From Brevibacillus panacihumi (GTDB taxonomy: Bacteria > Bacillota > Bacilli > Brevibacillales > Brevibacillaceae), in contig NZ_RHHT01000032.1 in the NCBI RefSeq assembly GCF_003710985.1, positions 50,061-114,060 of the forward strand: a DNA stretch of 64,000 nt, in the 5' to 3' direction. The notes beneath the pieces were generated by a model that was not told where the DNA came from, did no database searches, and worked only from the letters and a program-made list of their open reading frames with translations. Both the position numbers and the translations under genes were made by a program. Shown here in pieces: positions 44,588 to 53,005 of this stretch (its first letter is position 1; each line of letters opens with the position of its first letter).

Positions 44588-45889
44588 CTACAAAAGCCCA
44601 AGCCGCTGGAATATCGTATCCACGTGCTTGAGGTGATAACGGTAGTCGAAGCAGGAATCCAGCTCTTCCTTGGTCAGTGTGGAAGCAACTGTCGCATCCT
44701 CCTCCACAATCGCGCGGAAGGAGCGTTGCTCTTCCCATGCCTGCATCGCGCGCGGCTGGACGATGTCGTAAGCCTGCTCGCGGGTCAGGCCTTTTTCGAT
44801 CAGCTTCAGCATGACCTGCTGCGAGTAGATCAGGCCAAAGGTGCGATCCATGTTGCGCTTCATGTTTTCCGGGAACACCGTCAGGTTCTTCACGATGTTC
44901 ATGAAGCGGCGCAGCATGTAGTTGAGAAGCTGTGTCGCGTCAGGCAGAATCACGCGCTCCACCGACGAATGGGAGATGTCGCGTTCATGCCAGAGCGGAA
45001 CGTTCTCGTAAGCGGACAGCATGTGCCCGCGGATGACGCGGGACAGACCGCAGATATTCTCGCTGCCGATCGGGTTGCGCTTGTGGGGCATGGCCGAAGA
45101 GCCTTTTTGTCCCTTGGCAAACGCCTCTTCCACTTCGCGCAATTCGCTTTTTTGCAGACCGCGGATCTCTGTCGCGAATTTCTCCAAGGATGTCGCGATC
45201 AGCGCCAGTGTCGCCATGTACTCCGCATGGCGGTCACGCTGCAGCGTCTGAGTGGAGATCGGCGCCGGAGACAGGCCCAGCTTTTCACATACATACGCTT
45301 CTACAAATGGATCGATGTTGGCGTAGGTTCCCACCGCACCGGAAATTTTGCCGAAGGCCACTTCTTTTTTGGCTGCGCGGAAACGGGTCAGGTTGCGCTT
45401 CATTTCTTCATGCCAAAGGGCTAGCTTCAGGCCGAAGGTGGTCGGCTCCGCATGCACGCCGTGCGTTCTGCCCATGCAGACCGTATCTTTGTGCTCACGC
45501 GCTTTGTCGGCCAGGATGGCGATGAAGTCCTCGATGTCCTTTTCCAGGATTTCATTGGCTTGCAGCAGCAGGTAAGAGAGCGCAGTGTCGACAACGTCTG
45601 TGGACGTCAGTCCGTAATGCACCCACTTTTTCTCCTCGCCCAGCGCTGGCGTCTCCGATACCGCACGGGTAAAAGCAACCACGTCATGGCGAGTCTCCTG
45701 CTCGATTTCATAGATCCGGTCAATGTTGAAGCTCGCATGCTCCCAAAGCTTTTTTACGTCTTCCTCCGGGATGACACCCAGCTTGGACCATGCTTCACAC
45801 GCGAGAATCTCCACTTTCAGCCATGCCTGAAACTTGTTTTCCTCTGTCCAGATGGCACGCATTTCCGGGCGCGAGTAACGTTCGATCAT
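44588..45889 (-). CDS. purB: Adenylosuccinate lyase
   Basis: PurB cleaves SAICAR to AICAR and adenylosuccinate to AMP, releasing fumarate. The 433-residue length and text are those of Bacillus Pur[15 protein letters not shown], the [10 protein letters not shown] loop, [13 protein letters not shown] with a catalytic His, and the superfamily signature [11 protein letters not shown] near residue 262. It overlaps purK by 4 bp. It is the last gene of the purEKB half; its stop codon is immediately followed by a repeat copy instead of purC. Confidence 0.98.
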   Translation of the reverse strand: MIERYSRPEMRAIWTEENKFQAWLKVEILACEAWSKLGVIPEEDVKKLWEHASFNIDRIYEIEQETRHDVVAFTRAVSETPALGEEKKWVHYGLTSTDVVDTALSYLLLQANEILEKDIEDFIAILADKAREHKDTVCMGRTHGVHAEPTTFGLKLALWHEEMKRNLTRFRAAKKEVAFGKISGAVGTYANIDPFVEAYVCEKLGLSPAPISTQTLQRDRHAEYMATLALIATSLEKFATEIRGLQKSELREVEEAFAKGQKGSSAMPHKRNPIGSENICGLSRVIRGHMLSAYENVPLWHERDISHSSVERVILPDATQLLNYMLRRFMNIVKNLTVFPENMKRNMDRTFGLIYSQQVMLKLIEKGLTREQAYDIVQPRAMQAWEEQRSFRAIVEEDATVASTLTKEELDSCFDYRYHLKHVDTIFQRLGLL

Positions 45890-47049
45890 GATTGTACCTC
45901 CGTTTTTGTACTCCAGATTTCCAGCTTCTCGATCAAGCCGAGTGCTTCCTCTACTGTAGGGGCCAGTACGTTGAGATGACCCATTTTCCGTTTTTCCTTG
46001 CTTTCTGCCTTGCCGTAGAGATGAAGCTTGGCTCTCCTGGGCAAAGCATCGATCCGATCCAGGACGGGCTGCAGATGCTCACCCAAAATATTAACCATCA
46101 CGACGGGCGTAAGCAACTCCGTAGAACCCAGCGGCAGGTTGCAGACAGCCCGTACATGCTGTTCGAACTGCGAAGTCGCACAGGCTTCCATCGTATAGTG
46201 ACCGGAATTATGCGGACGTGGAGCCAATTCATTGACGTACAGCTTGCCATCACGGGTAAGGAACATCTCGATGGCGAGCAGACCGACCACATCCAGCTTC
46301 TCGACGATGGTCAAGGCGATGCGCTCTGCCCGCTCCCTGATATCATCGGATACCCGTGCAGGCACAATCGACAAATGAAGGATATTGTCCTGATGAACGT
46401 TTTCTGCCGTCGGAAAAACAGCCAGATCTCCATCCGGATTGCGTGCTGCGATGACGGACAGTTCCAGCTCGAAAGGAACAAATTGCTCGACGATCAGTTC
46501 GGTTCCCGCTTTTGCCAGCGTTTCGTACGCTTCCGCAAGCTCCTCTTCACTCTTCAATACCCACTGGCCCTTGCCGTCATACCCTCCGGTCGCCGTCTTC
46601 ATGACGGCTGGCAGCCCCAGCTCGCGCACAGCCTGCTGCAAATCAGCGAGACTGGCTACTACGCGAAAAGGTGCGACGGGTATCCCCATCTCCTGAATCG
46701 CCGTTTTTTCACGGATCCGGTTCTGCGTAATGCGAAGCAACCGGCTTCCCTGCGGCACATAGGACTTGCTCTCCAGCACTTCTGCCACCTGTGCATCTAC
46801 ATTTTCGAACTCATAGGAAATGACATCGCTTGCGGCAGCCAGGCGCATGGCCGCCTCTACATCATCGTAACGGGCGACGATTTGCTCGTCTGCCGTCTGT
46901 CCGCATGGCGCATCCGGTGTCGGGTCCATGGTGACAAAACGGTAGCCCATGGCTCGTCCTGCGAGTGCAATCATCCGTCCCAGCTGACCGCCGCCCAGTA
47001 TGCCAATCGTGGCTCCCGGTTTGATTTGCTTGCTTTCTGCATGTCTCAT
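45886..47049 (-). CDS. purK: N5-carboxyaminoimidazole ribonucleotide synthetase
   Basis: PurK makes N5-CAIR from AIR, bicarbonate and ATP. The 387-residue ATP-grasp protein opens with [21 protein letters not shown]. It has the ATP-grasp elements [19 protein letters not shown] and [19 protein letters not shown], and the ligand region [20 protein letters not shown]. It overlaps purE and purB by 4 bp each. Confidence 0.97.
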   Translation of the reverse strand: MRHAESKQIKPGATIGILGGGQLGRMIALAGRAMGYRFVTMDPTPDAPCGQTADEQIVARYDDVEAAMRLAAASDVISYEFENVDAQVAEVLESKSYVPQGSRLLRITQNRIREKTAIQEMGIPVAPFRVVASLADLQQAVRELGLPAVMKTATGGYDGKGQWVLKSEEELAEAYETLAKAGTELIVEQFVPFELELSVIAARNPDGDLAVFPTAENVHQDNILHLSIVPARVSDDIRERAERIALTIVEKLDVVGLLAIEMFLTRDGKLYVNELAPRPHNSGHYTMEACATSQFEQHVRAVCNLPLGSTELLTPVVMVNILGEHLQPVLDRIDALPRRAKLHLYGKAESKEKRKMGHLNVLAPTVEEALGLIEKLEIWSTKTEVQS

Positions 47050-47534
47050 ACCAGTTCACTGCCCTCCAGCACGTTAAGACGTACAGCATCCCGTCTTTCC
47101 ATAAAACGTTGTTGAACCTCCGGATATTTGATCCCGAGGATTTGAGCGGCTAGCAGTCCTGCGTTGGTCGCGCCGGCCTTGCCAATTGCCACAGTGGCGA
47201 CCGGAACTCCGCCTGGCATTTGCACGATCGACAGGAGAGAGTCTAGCCCATTCAGATTGGAGGATTTGACTGGCACGCCGATGACCGGCAGTTCCGTCTT
47301 GGAAGCAACCATCCCGGGCAGATGCGCTGCTCCGCCAGCTCCCGCAATAATGACTTCCAGTCCGCGGCTTTTTGCCGTTTGCGCATACTCGAACATCAGG
47401 TCTGGCGTGCGATGTGCGGATACTACCTTCTTTTCGTAGGGAACCTGCAGCTCATCCAGTATAGCGCATGCTTCCTTCATCGTCTCCCAGTCTGATGTGC
47501 TTCCCATGATGACGCCTACCAATGCTTTGGTCAT
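47046..47534 (-). CDS. purE: N5-carboxyaminoimidazole ribonucleotide mutase
   Basis: PurE moves the carboxyl group of N5-CAIR to give CAIR. The 162-residue class I protein has [17 protein letters not shown] at the N-terminus, the catalytic-His loop [15 protein letters not shown], and the substrate loop [14 protein letters not shown]. It is the first gene of the purEKB half and has a sigma-A promoter and a PurBox pair upstream; no guanine riboswitch is visible here. Confidence 0.98.
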   Translation of the reverse strand: MTKALVGVIMGSTSDWETMKEACAILDELQVPYEKKVVSAHRTPDLMFEYAQTAKSRGLEVIIAGAGGAAHLPGMVASKTELPVIGVPVKSSNLNGLDSLLSIVQMPGGVPVATVAIGKAGATNAGLLAAQILGIKYPEVQQRFMERRDAVRLNVLEGSELV

Positions 47535-47641
47535 GATCGATCGCCCCTTGTCCTATCATCAGAAGAAAACCCAACCGACTAACGGCGTCTATGCCGTACT
47601 CATCGCCTGGGCTATACGTACTTTTTGCTTTCGACATCTTC

Positions 47642-47671
47642 AGTTTAGCAGGGACAAAGGAAGCCTGTCAA
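47642..47671 (-). promoter_or_regulatory. Sigma-A promoter of purEKB
   Basis: TTGACA (47666-47671), 18 bases, TAAACT (47642-47647), about 110 bases before purE. Confidence 0.78.
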
Positions 47672-47675
47672 CCGT

Positions 47676-47710
47676 ATTCCCGAACATTCATGTTGGTAGT
47701 TTCTCTATCA
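47676..47710 (-). promoter_or_regulatory. PurR operator (PurBox pair) upstream of purE
   Basis: ATTCCCGAACATT (47676-47688, plus strand) matches the PurBox at 12 of 13 positions and lies 4 bases upstream of the -35 element. Read on the minus strand, AGAA, 16 bases, TTCG gives the weak/strong inverted pair expected for PurR. Confidence 0.68.
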
Positions 47711-49255
47711 TTCGTGTTTACTCTTTTCCACCCAGGCAGCTGCCTCTTCTTGCTTCTCGAGTTTCAGATGCAGCCAATAATCAATGAACGGCGCAGCGTC
47801 AGTTCCGGCTTCCCGGCTCAGCATCGACACAAACCTCTCCCCCGTAGCCTGATCGTACTGATGCTCCTTGACGTATTGGCGCAAGAGAGCGTGAAGCCTT
47901 TCCTCTCCCCATGCTTGGCGAAGCTCCCAAAGCATCGTAGAACCCCGACCGTATACGAGATTCACATAGCTGTTCCAGTCTGGGAACTGTTCGACACTCT
48001 GCCAGACCGTCAATCCCCTCACCGCATAGGAACGCGACTCTTGTGACCCGGCCTTGCGCATCTGGATATAAAAGGTGGCACTGGGCCGTTTGGCTGCAGT
48101 CAGGTAGGCCATCGTGGCATAATCGCTCAGACTCTCGTCCAGCCAAGCCTCCCGCACCTCGTCATTGCCGACCAAAGCGTAAAACCACTGGTGAGCCGTC
48201 TCGTGCGCCACCACCGCTTCGCCGCTCGGATCAGACCGCTCGAACAGATCCTCCTGGACAAACACGATGCCCGGATACTCCATTCCGCCAAAAAAGCCTC
48301 CTGTTTTTACAACATCGTACTCCTTGTACGGATAGGCTCCAAATTGCTCGCTGAAGTACCGCAGCGATTCTTGCGCCACCTCGTGCAGGCGTTCTGCCAT
48401 ACCTGGATCGTCACCCTCCTGCGACCAGGTATGCACCACGGTATCTCCTACCTTTCCAGACTTTTTGCGATAGCTGTCATCCATCACGACCATGGCGAGG
48501 TCCCGAACATTCCAGGCATCGATTTCATAGGTGGTTACCCGCTGCGGCCGGGACTGTGTGACCACCGCCACGCTCTCGACACCGCTGGTCGCAAGCTGAT
48601 ATTTTTCCTCCAGCTTGACCCGCAGATGGTAGTTGGCCATTTCGCTGTAAAAAGGATCGCCGATGGACGCATAGGGATCGAGCCGCCAACCGTCCTTCTC
48701 CTTTACCGCCAGAATCGGGAGCCAGTTGCCCAGCCACATGGCGTGATCGTTATACGACAACCTTCCTTTATTATAGGGAACCTGCAGCTCAAAACGCATT
48801 TCCACCTCCGCATGGGGCGGCTTGGCGCTTTTCCCTGCCGGAATGGGAACGTGCAAAAGTGTATTCGACTTGCCCTCCACCTGCACAGGAGCTTCTTTTC
48901 CGTTTACCCGCACCTGCTTGATTTCAATTCCGCCAGGCTCTCTTTGCTTTCCCAGGATTCTCTCCCAGTTCGGATCCTCCATATCCGCTTGCGGCTGGAA
49001 GACGTTGGGATACAAATGAAAATACGCCCGGTCATCTTGTGGCTGAAAACGGACGGTCAGGGTGCCTGTCACACGGTGTACGGCAGGATCGATTTGCAAA
49101 TCGGCGAAGTAGCTTGTCTCATGCTTTGGCTCGGAAAGCGCAATCTGAGCCCCTTCAATAGCGACTGGAGCACTCCAAGCTTCTGCCCAATGATAGACAC
49201 CAAAAGCGATGCCTGCTATCAAGAAGAGAGCCAAAGCCCCTCTTTTTTTCCCCAT
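47708..49255 (-). CDS. Membrane-anchored M1-family aminopeptidase
   Basis: A 515-residue zinc metallopeptidase of the M1 (gluzincin) family, secreted or anchored by an N-terminal helix (GALALFLIAGIAFGVYHW). The exopeptidase motif is GGMEYPG; the zinc site is HETAHQWFYALVGND with the distant Glu in EAWLDESLSDYAT, and a Tyr in the NLVYGRG region may stabilise the transition state. It lacks the long C-terminal domains of PepN. Its stop lies inside the purE control region, so it runs into the purEKB promoter. Confidence 0.9.
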   Translation of the reverse strand: MGKKRGALALFLIAGIAFGVYHWAEAWSAPVAIEGAQIALSEPKHETSYFADLQIDPAVHRVTGTLTVRFQPQDDRAYFHLYPNVFQPQADMEDPNWERILGKQREPGGIEIKQVRVNGKEAPVQVEGKSNTLLHVPIPAGKSAKPPHAEVEMRFELQVPYNKGRLSYNDHAMWLGNWLPILAVKEKDGWRLDPYASIGDPFYSEMANYHLRVKLEEKYQLATSGVESVAVVTQSRPQRVTTYEIDAWNVRDLAMVVMDDSYRKKSGKVGDTVVHTWSQEGDDPGMAERLHEVAQESLRYFSEQFGAYPYKEYDVVKTGGFFGGMEYPGIVFVQEDLFERSDPSGEAVVAHETAHQWFYALVGNDEVREAWLDESLSDYATMAYLTAAKRPSATFYIQMRKAGSQESRSYAVRGLTVWQSVEQFPDWNSYVNLVYGRGSTMLWELRQAWGEERLHALLRQYVKEHQYDQATGERFVSMLSREAGTDAAPFIDYWLHLKLEKQEEAAAWVEKSKHE

Positions 49256-49327
49256 GGCGATCCCCTGCCTTCATCTGCTTGTCTTCCTTGTATCCAGTCT
49301 ATGCCTGATTCTTTTCATTTTATCCCC

Positions 49328-49363
49328 ATAAAAAAAGCTCCTCTCCAATGATAGAGAGAAGCC
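49328..49363 (-). terminator. Terminator of pbuG
   Basis: GCTTCTCTC pairs with GGAGAGGAGC on the minus strand, followed by seven T. Confidence 0.8.
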
Positions 49364-49379
49364 TTTGATTGTATGATGT

Positions 49380-50753
49380 TTATTCCCGCAGCCAGATGAA
49401 GTACGCCAGGAAGACGAAGAACAGGACGTACATCGCAGGATGAACCTCGCGAGCCTTGCCTTTCATCACTTTCAGGACAGGGTACACGATGAAGCCGGAA
49501 GCCAAACCTGTCGCGATGCTGTACGTGAGCGGCATCATCAGGATGGTCAGGAAGGCAGGGAATGCTTCCTCCAGATCGTCCCAGGCAATCTTCACGATGC
49601 TGGACGCCATCAGTACACCTACAATGATCAAGGCAGGTGCGGTAACAGCCGAAGTAACGACAGACATCAGCGGATAGAAGAACAGGGCCAAAATGAACAG
49701 CAAGCCTGTTACCACAGCGGTAAAACCGGAACGGCCGCCCGCAGCCACACCCGCTGTAGATTCGATGTAAGCTGTCGTCGTGGAGGTTCCCAGCACAGCA
49801 CCAGCCATGCCTGCGATTGCGTCAGAAGAAAACGCGCGTCCAGAGCGAGGCAGCTTGCCGTCTTTGAGCAAGCCAGCTTGGTTCGCTACGCCCAAGAGTG
49901 TACCTGTTGCATCAAAAAAGTCTACGAACAAAAAGGTCAAAACCACAATCAGCATGTTTACCGTGAACAGGGAAGATGCATCACCCAGGTATTGAAAAGC
50001 TGCACCAAACGTGGGAGCCAGACTTGGTGGAGGAGAAAATACATCCGTTGGTACATTGACCAAACCGACGATCATCCCCGCAATGGAAGTGATTAACATA
50101 CCAATGAAGATTGCCGCATTTACCTTGCGTGTCATCAAAATCACGGTTACGATCAATCCAAAAATAGCGAGCACGGCATTCTTCGCTGACAGCACCTGTT
50201 CTGGAGTCATGTTTTCATGGAACCAGGTGAGATGGCCCAGAGCGACGAAGGTAGCTTCATTTGCTACAACGATTCCTGCATTTTTCAATCCGATAAAGGC
50301 GATAAACAGGCCAATCCCCGCAGATACGGCAAACTTCAAGCTTTGCGGAATCGCATTGATGATCGCTTCACGAACCCCGGTCAGCGACAAGATCAGGAAG
50401 ATCGTACAAGAAAGGAAAACGCCTGCCAGTGCTTGTTGCCAAGGAATTTGCATGGTCAATACGACCGTATACGTGAAAAACGCATTCAAGCCCATCCCCG
50501 GAGCTTGTCCGATCGGCAGTCGACCGATGAACGCCATCAGCAGGGTCCCGATCGCCGCAGCCAATGCGGTTGCTGTGAACACGGCACCGATCTCCGGATA
50601 GTTGGCCTTCAGCTCAGGCGGCAAATCTGCGCCGCTTAGAACATACGGGTTAACTGCCAAAATGTAAGCCATCGCTAAAAAGGTAGTGATACCCGCGATA
50701 ATCTCGCGGCGGTAATTGGTGCCTAGTTTGTCAAACTCGAAATACTTGCGCAC
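49380..50753 (-). CDS. pbuG: Guanine/hypoxanthine permease (AzgA-type NCS2)
   Basis: A ~457-residue purine importer with about twelve helices. It begins with the AzgA text KYFEFDKLGTNYRREIIAGITT as MRKYFEF..., and has GQAPGMGLNAFFTYTVV and SAGIGLFIAFIGLKNAGIV, the substrate-binding helices of the family. The open frame extends upstream to 50810, but that part is the leader terminator; the true start is the GTG at 50753, with GGGGGG 8 bases before it. Expression is governed by a guanine riboswitch at 50893-50963. Confidence 0.93.
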   Translation of the reverse strand: MRKYFEFDKLGTNYRREIIAGITTFLAMAYILAVNPYVLSGADLPPELKANYPEIGAVFTATALAAAIGTLLMAFIGRLPIGQAPGMGLNAFFTYTVVLTMQIPWQQALAGVFLSCTIFLILSLTGVREAIINAIPQSLKFAVSAGIGLFIAFIGLKNAGIVVANEATFVALGHLTWFHENMTPEQVLSAKNAVLAIFGLIVTVILMTRKVNAAIFIGMLITSIAGMIVGLVNVPTDVFSPPPSLAPTFGAAFQYLGDASSLFTVNMLIVVLTFLFVDFFDATGTLLGVANQAGLLKDGKLPRSGRAFSSDAIAGMAGAVLGTSTTTAYIESTAGVAAGGRSGFTAVVTGLLFILALFFYPLMSVVTSAVTAPALIIVGVLMASSIVKIAWDDLEEAFPAFLTILMMPLTYSIATGLASGFIVYPVLKVMKGKAREVHPAMYVLFFVFLAYFIWLRE

Positions 50754-50789
50754 CGAAGTGTCCCCCCAGAGTTTTGTAGATTGGCGGTA

Positions 50790-50830
50790 AACAAAAAAGT
50801 CGAGACGCATGAATTAACGCCTCGACTGCA
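50790..50830 (-). terminator. Guanine-riboswitch terminator of pbuG
   Basis: AGTCGAG (50798-50804) pairs with CTCGACT (50821-50827), followed by six T on the minus strand. Its position shows that codons upstream of 50753 are not translated. Confidence 0.88.
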
Positions 50831-50892
50831 AACAAAACGATGCGGGACCAATCACGAAAAAATAATAACAAAAACCCATCCCGTCGACATTT

Positions 50893-50963
50893 TGTTCGTA
50901 GTCTGGTCGTTAACGGCGACCTGGTAGAAACTCCTAAGCCATATCCTCAGGAATATACGAACT
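50893..50963 (-). promoter_or_regulatory. Guanine riboswitch upstream of pbuG
   Basis: Minus-strand leader: P1 strand AGTTCGTA, then CCTGAGGATATGGCTTAGG (P2), GTTTCTACC (J2/3), GGTCGCCGTTAACGACC (P3), GACTACGAAC. The C in GACTAC corresponds to C74 of the xpt aptamer and predicts guanine, not adenine, binding. Guanine should promote the terminator at 50790-50830 and shut off purine import. Confidence 0.95.
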
Positions 50964-50989
50964 TTCTTATTTACCTGTGTACATCGAAC

Positions 50990-51018
50990 AGTGTATCAGG
51001 TAGATTTTGTGCTGTCAA
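50990..51018 (-). promoter_or_regulatory. Sigma-A promoter of pbuG
   Basis: TTGACA (51013-51018), 17 bases, TACACT (50990-50995). A partial PurBox (AACGTTCGTATTT) lies just upstream. Confidence 0.8.
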
Positions 51019-51133
51019 CGAAAAATACGAACGTTATTATTCTGTCGCGAATAATCATCCGGTTTTACAAAATTGATCTCGCAGCTTTGTTTACTTTTCG
51101 TCTTTTGCCCCCACTGGGTGGTACGCGACGAGA

Positions 51134-52672
51134 TTATTCCCACTCAATGGTGGCTGGCGGTTTGGAAGTTACATCGTAGACGATGCGGTTTACATGATCG
51201 ACTTCATTGACGATACGCGTGGAAATTTTTTCGAGAACATCCCACGGAATACGCGCCCAGTCAGCCGTCATTCCATCGATGGACGTCACGGCGCGAATCC
51301 CCACGGTATACGAATACGTACGAACATCTCCCATAACGCCGACTGTACTCATGTTCGGCAATGCCGTGAAGTACTGCCAAATGTCGCGGTCCAAACCTGC
51401 CTTGGCAATCTCTTCGCGCAGAATCGCATCAGATTCCCGAACGATGTGCAGCTTCTCTTCTGTCACTTCGCCCAAAACGCGAATGCCCAAGCCTGGTCCC
51501 GGGAACGGCTGGCGCCATACGATTTCGTCCGGCAAGCCCAATTCCGAACCCAGCTTGCGAACCTCGTCCTTGAACAAGGTTTTCAACGGCTCGATCAGCT
51601 CGAATTTCATATCTTCCGGCAGGCCGCCTACGTTATGGTGAGATTTGATAGTGTGAGCAGTCGCTGTTCCGCTCTCCACGATATCGGTATATAGTGTGCC
51701 CTGTGCCAGAAAATCCATGTCGGTCAATTTCGCCGCTTCTTCATCAAATACGTAAATGAACTCGTTTCCGATAATTTTCCGTTTTTGCTCTGGGTCGCTG
51801 ACCCCTTTCAGCTTGTTCAGGAAGCGTTCACGAGCATCGATTTTAATTACTTTCATGGAAAACTTTTCTCCAAATGTTTCCATGACGCTTTCGGCTTCTC
51901 CTTTGCGCAGAAGACCGTGATCGACGAACATGCAGGTAAGCTGATCGCCAATTGCTTTGTGAATCAGGGCAGCTACAACCGAGGAATCAACGCCGCCGCT
52001 CAGCGCGCACAGTACCTGCTTGTCCCCTACCGTTTGACGGATGCGGACGATTTCGTCTTCGATGAAAGAGGTCATGCTCCAGTTTCCTTCACAGCCGCAG
52101 ATGTTGAACAGGAAGTTGGAGATAAACTCCGAGCCTTTTACCGTATGGCGCACTTCCGGGTGGAATTGCACGCCGTAGAGATTGCGCTCCGGATGGCTGA
52201 TTGCGGCTACCGGACAGCTGTCGCTGATTGCATCGATGCGGAAGCCTTCCGGAAGCTCCACGACTTTATCCGAGTGGCTCATCCAAACGATTTCATTCGG
52301 CTCCCATTTATCGTACAAGCCGTGCTTTTCTTGCAGCCGCAATTCCGCTTTTCCGTATTCGCGTTTGCCTGCCCGTTCCACTTTTCCTTTCAGCATATGG
52401 CTCATCAGCTGCATGCCATAGCAAATCCCCAGTACCGGCAGACCCAGTTCAAAGATGGCAGGGTCAACTGTCGGTGCCCCTTCTTCATAGACACTGGCAG
52501 GACCGCCGGAGAAAATAATCCCCTTTGGATTCATTTCCTTGATTTTTTCCACGGGAGTATTGTAAGGCAGCAGTTCGCTGTATACCCCCAGATCGCGTAC
52601 CCGACGTGCGATCAATTGATTGTATTGCCCTCCGAAATCCAGTACGACGACCATTTCCATCGATTTGTCCAT
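51134..52672 (-). CDS. guaA: GMP synthase (glutamine-hydrolysing)
   Basis: GuaA aminates XMP to GMP with ATP and glutamine. The 512-residue protein has a class I glutaminase domain (1-200; nucleophile [10 protein letters not shown], His/Glu in [10 protein letters not shown]). An ATP-pyrophosphatase domain (P-loop [15 protein letters not shown]) and the C-terminal dimerisation domain ending KPPATIEWE follow. The frame opens at 52783, but the ATG at 52672 has GGAG at proper distance and starts the conserved [20 protein letters not shown] guanine riboswitch and terminator precede it. Confidence 0.97.
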   Translation of the reverse strand: MDKSMEMVVVLDFGGQYNQLIARRVRDLGVYSELLPYNTPVEKIKEMNPKGIIFSGGPASVYEEGAPTVDPAIFELGLPVLGICYGMQLMSHMLKGKVERAGKREYGKAELRLQEKHGLYDKWEPNEIVWMSHSDKVVELPEGFRIDAISDSCPVAAISHPERNLYGVQFHPEVRHTVKGSEFISNFLFNICGCEGNWSMTSFIEDEIVRIRQTVGDKQVLCALSGGVDSSVVAALIHKAIGDQLTCMFVDHGLLRKGEAESVMETFGEKFSMKVIKIDARERFLNKLKGVSDPEQKRKIIGNEFIYVFDEEAAKLTDMDFLAQGTLYTDIVESGTATAHTIKSHHNVGGLPEDMKFELIEPLKTLFKDEVRKLGSELGLPDEIVWRQPFPGPGLGIRVLGEVTEEKLHIVRESDAILREEIAKAGLDRDIWQYFTALPNMSTVGVMGDVRTYSYTVGIRAVTSIDGMTADWARIPWDVLEKISTRIVNEVDHVNRIVYDVTSKPPATIEWE

Positions 52673-52789
52673 GATTTCTCCTTTCTCCTGTACATACAGG
52701 ACGCACCAGAGCCTGAGAACGATCCATTCCGACTCCATCCGTTTTGTTGATTCCCTCGAGCAGGATGTAACCCGTACAAGCACTGTACC

Positions 52790-52846
52790 CGAAAAAAACC
52801 GGGACTGTCGCCTCCGAAAATTTGCAATACGGCGGCAGAGTCCCAG
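52790..52846 (-). terminator. Guanine-riboswitch terminator of guaA
   Basis: GGGACTCTGCCGCC pairs with GGAGGCGACAGTCCC (52801-52844 on the plus strand), followed by seven T on the minus strand. Confidence 0.9.
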
Positions 52847-52893
52847 CTTGTGTACACTTGTGCAGTTGCATGTACAAAAATCCGATGTGCTCT

Positions 52894-52964
52894 CCTCGTA
52901 GTCACCCGATTTACGGTCAGGTGGTAGAAACTTTCAGGCCTTATTCCTGAGGATTATACGAGAC
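52894..52964 (-). promoter_or_regulatory. Guanine riboswitch upstream of guaA
   Basis: Minus-strand leader: CTCGTATAATCCTCAGG, then GTTTCTACC, CTGACCGTAAATCGG and GACTACGAG. P1 is CTCGTA/TACGAG. The C in GACTAC predicts guanine specificity. It is about 50 bases upstream of an intrinsic terminator, the standard OFF arrangement. Confidence 0.96.
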
Positions 52965-52976
52965 TCATTGATCGTC

Positions 52977-53005
52977 ATTCTAGCAGATGAAAAGTCATTG
53001 TTCAA
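52977..53005 (-). promoter_or_regulatory. Sigma-A promoter of guaA
   Basis: TTGAAC (53000-53005), 17 bases, TAGAAT (52977-52982), close upstream of the aptamer. The -35 lies within the last codons of the transglutaminase gene. Confidence 0.75.

Noticed and set aside
44253..44738. Open frame of about 160 codons on the minus strand
   Set aside because: It crosses repeat copy 2 and the 3' end of purB in another frame, so it is a shadow.
47535..47710. Possible guanine riboswitch before purE, as known in Bacillus subtilis
   Set aside because: None of the conserved aptamer segments (TATAATCC, GTTTCTACC, GACTAC) is present; only promoter and PurBox elements are seen.
50753..50810. N-terminal extension of PbuG (MRLDFFVYRQSTKLW...)
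   Set aside because: These bases form the riboswitch terminator hairpin and the region before the Shine-Dalgarno, so they are not coding.
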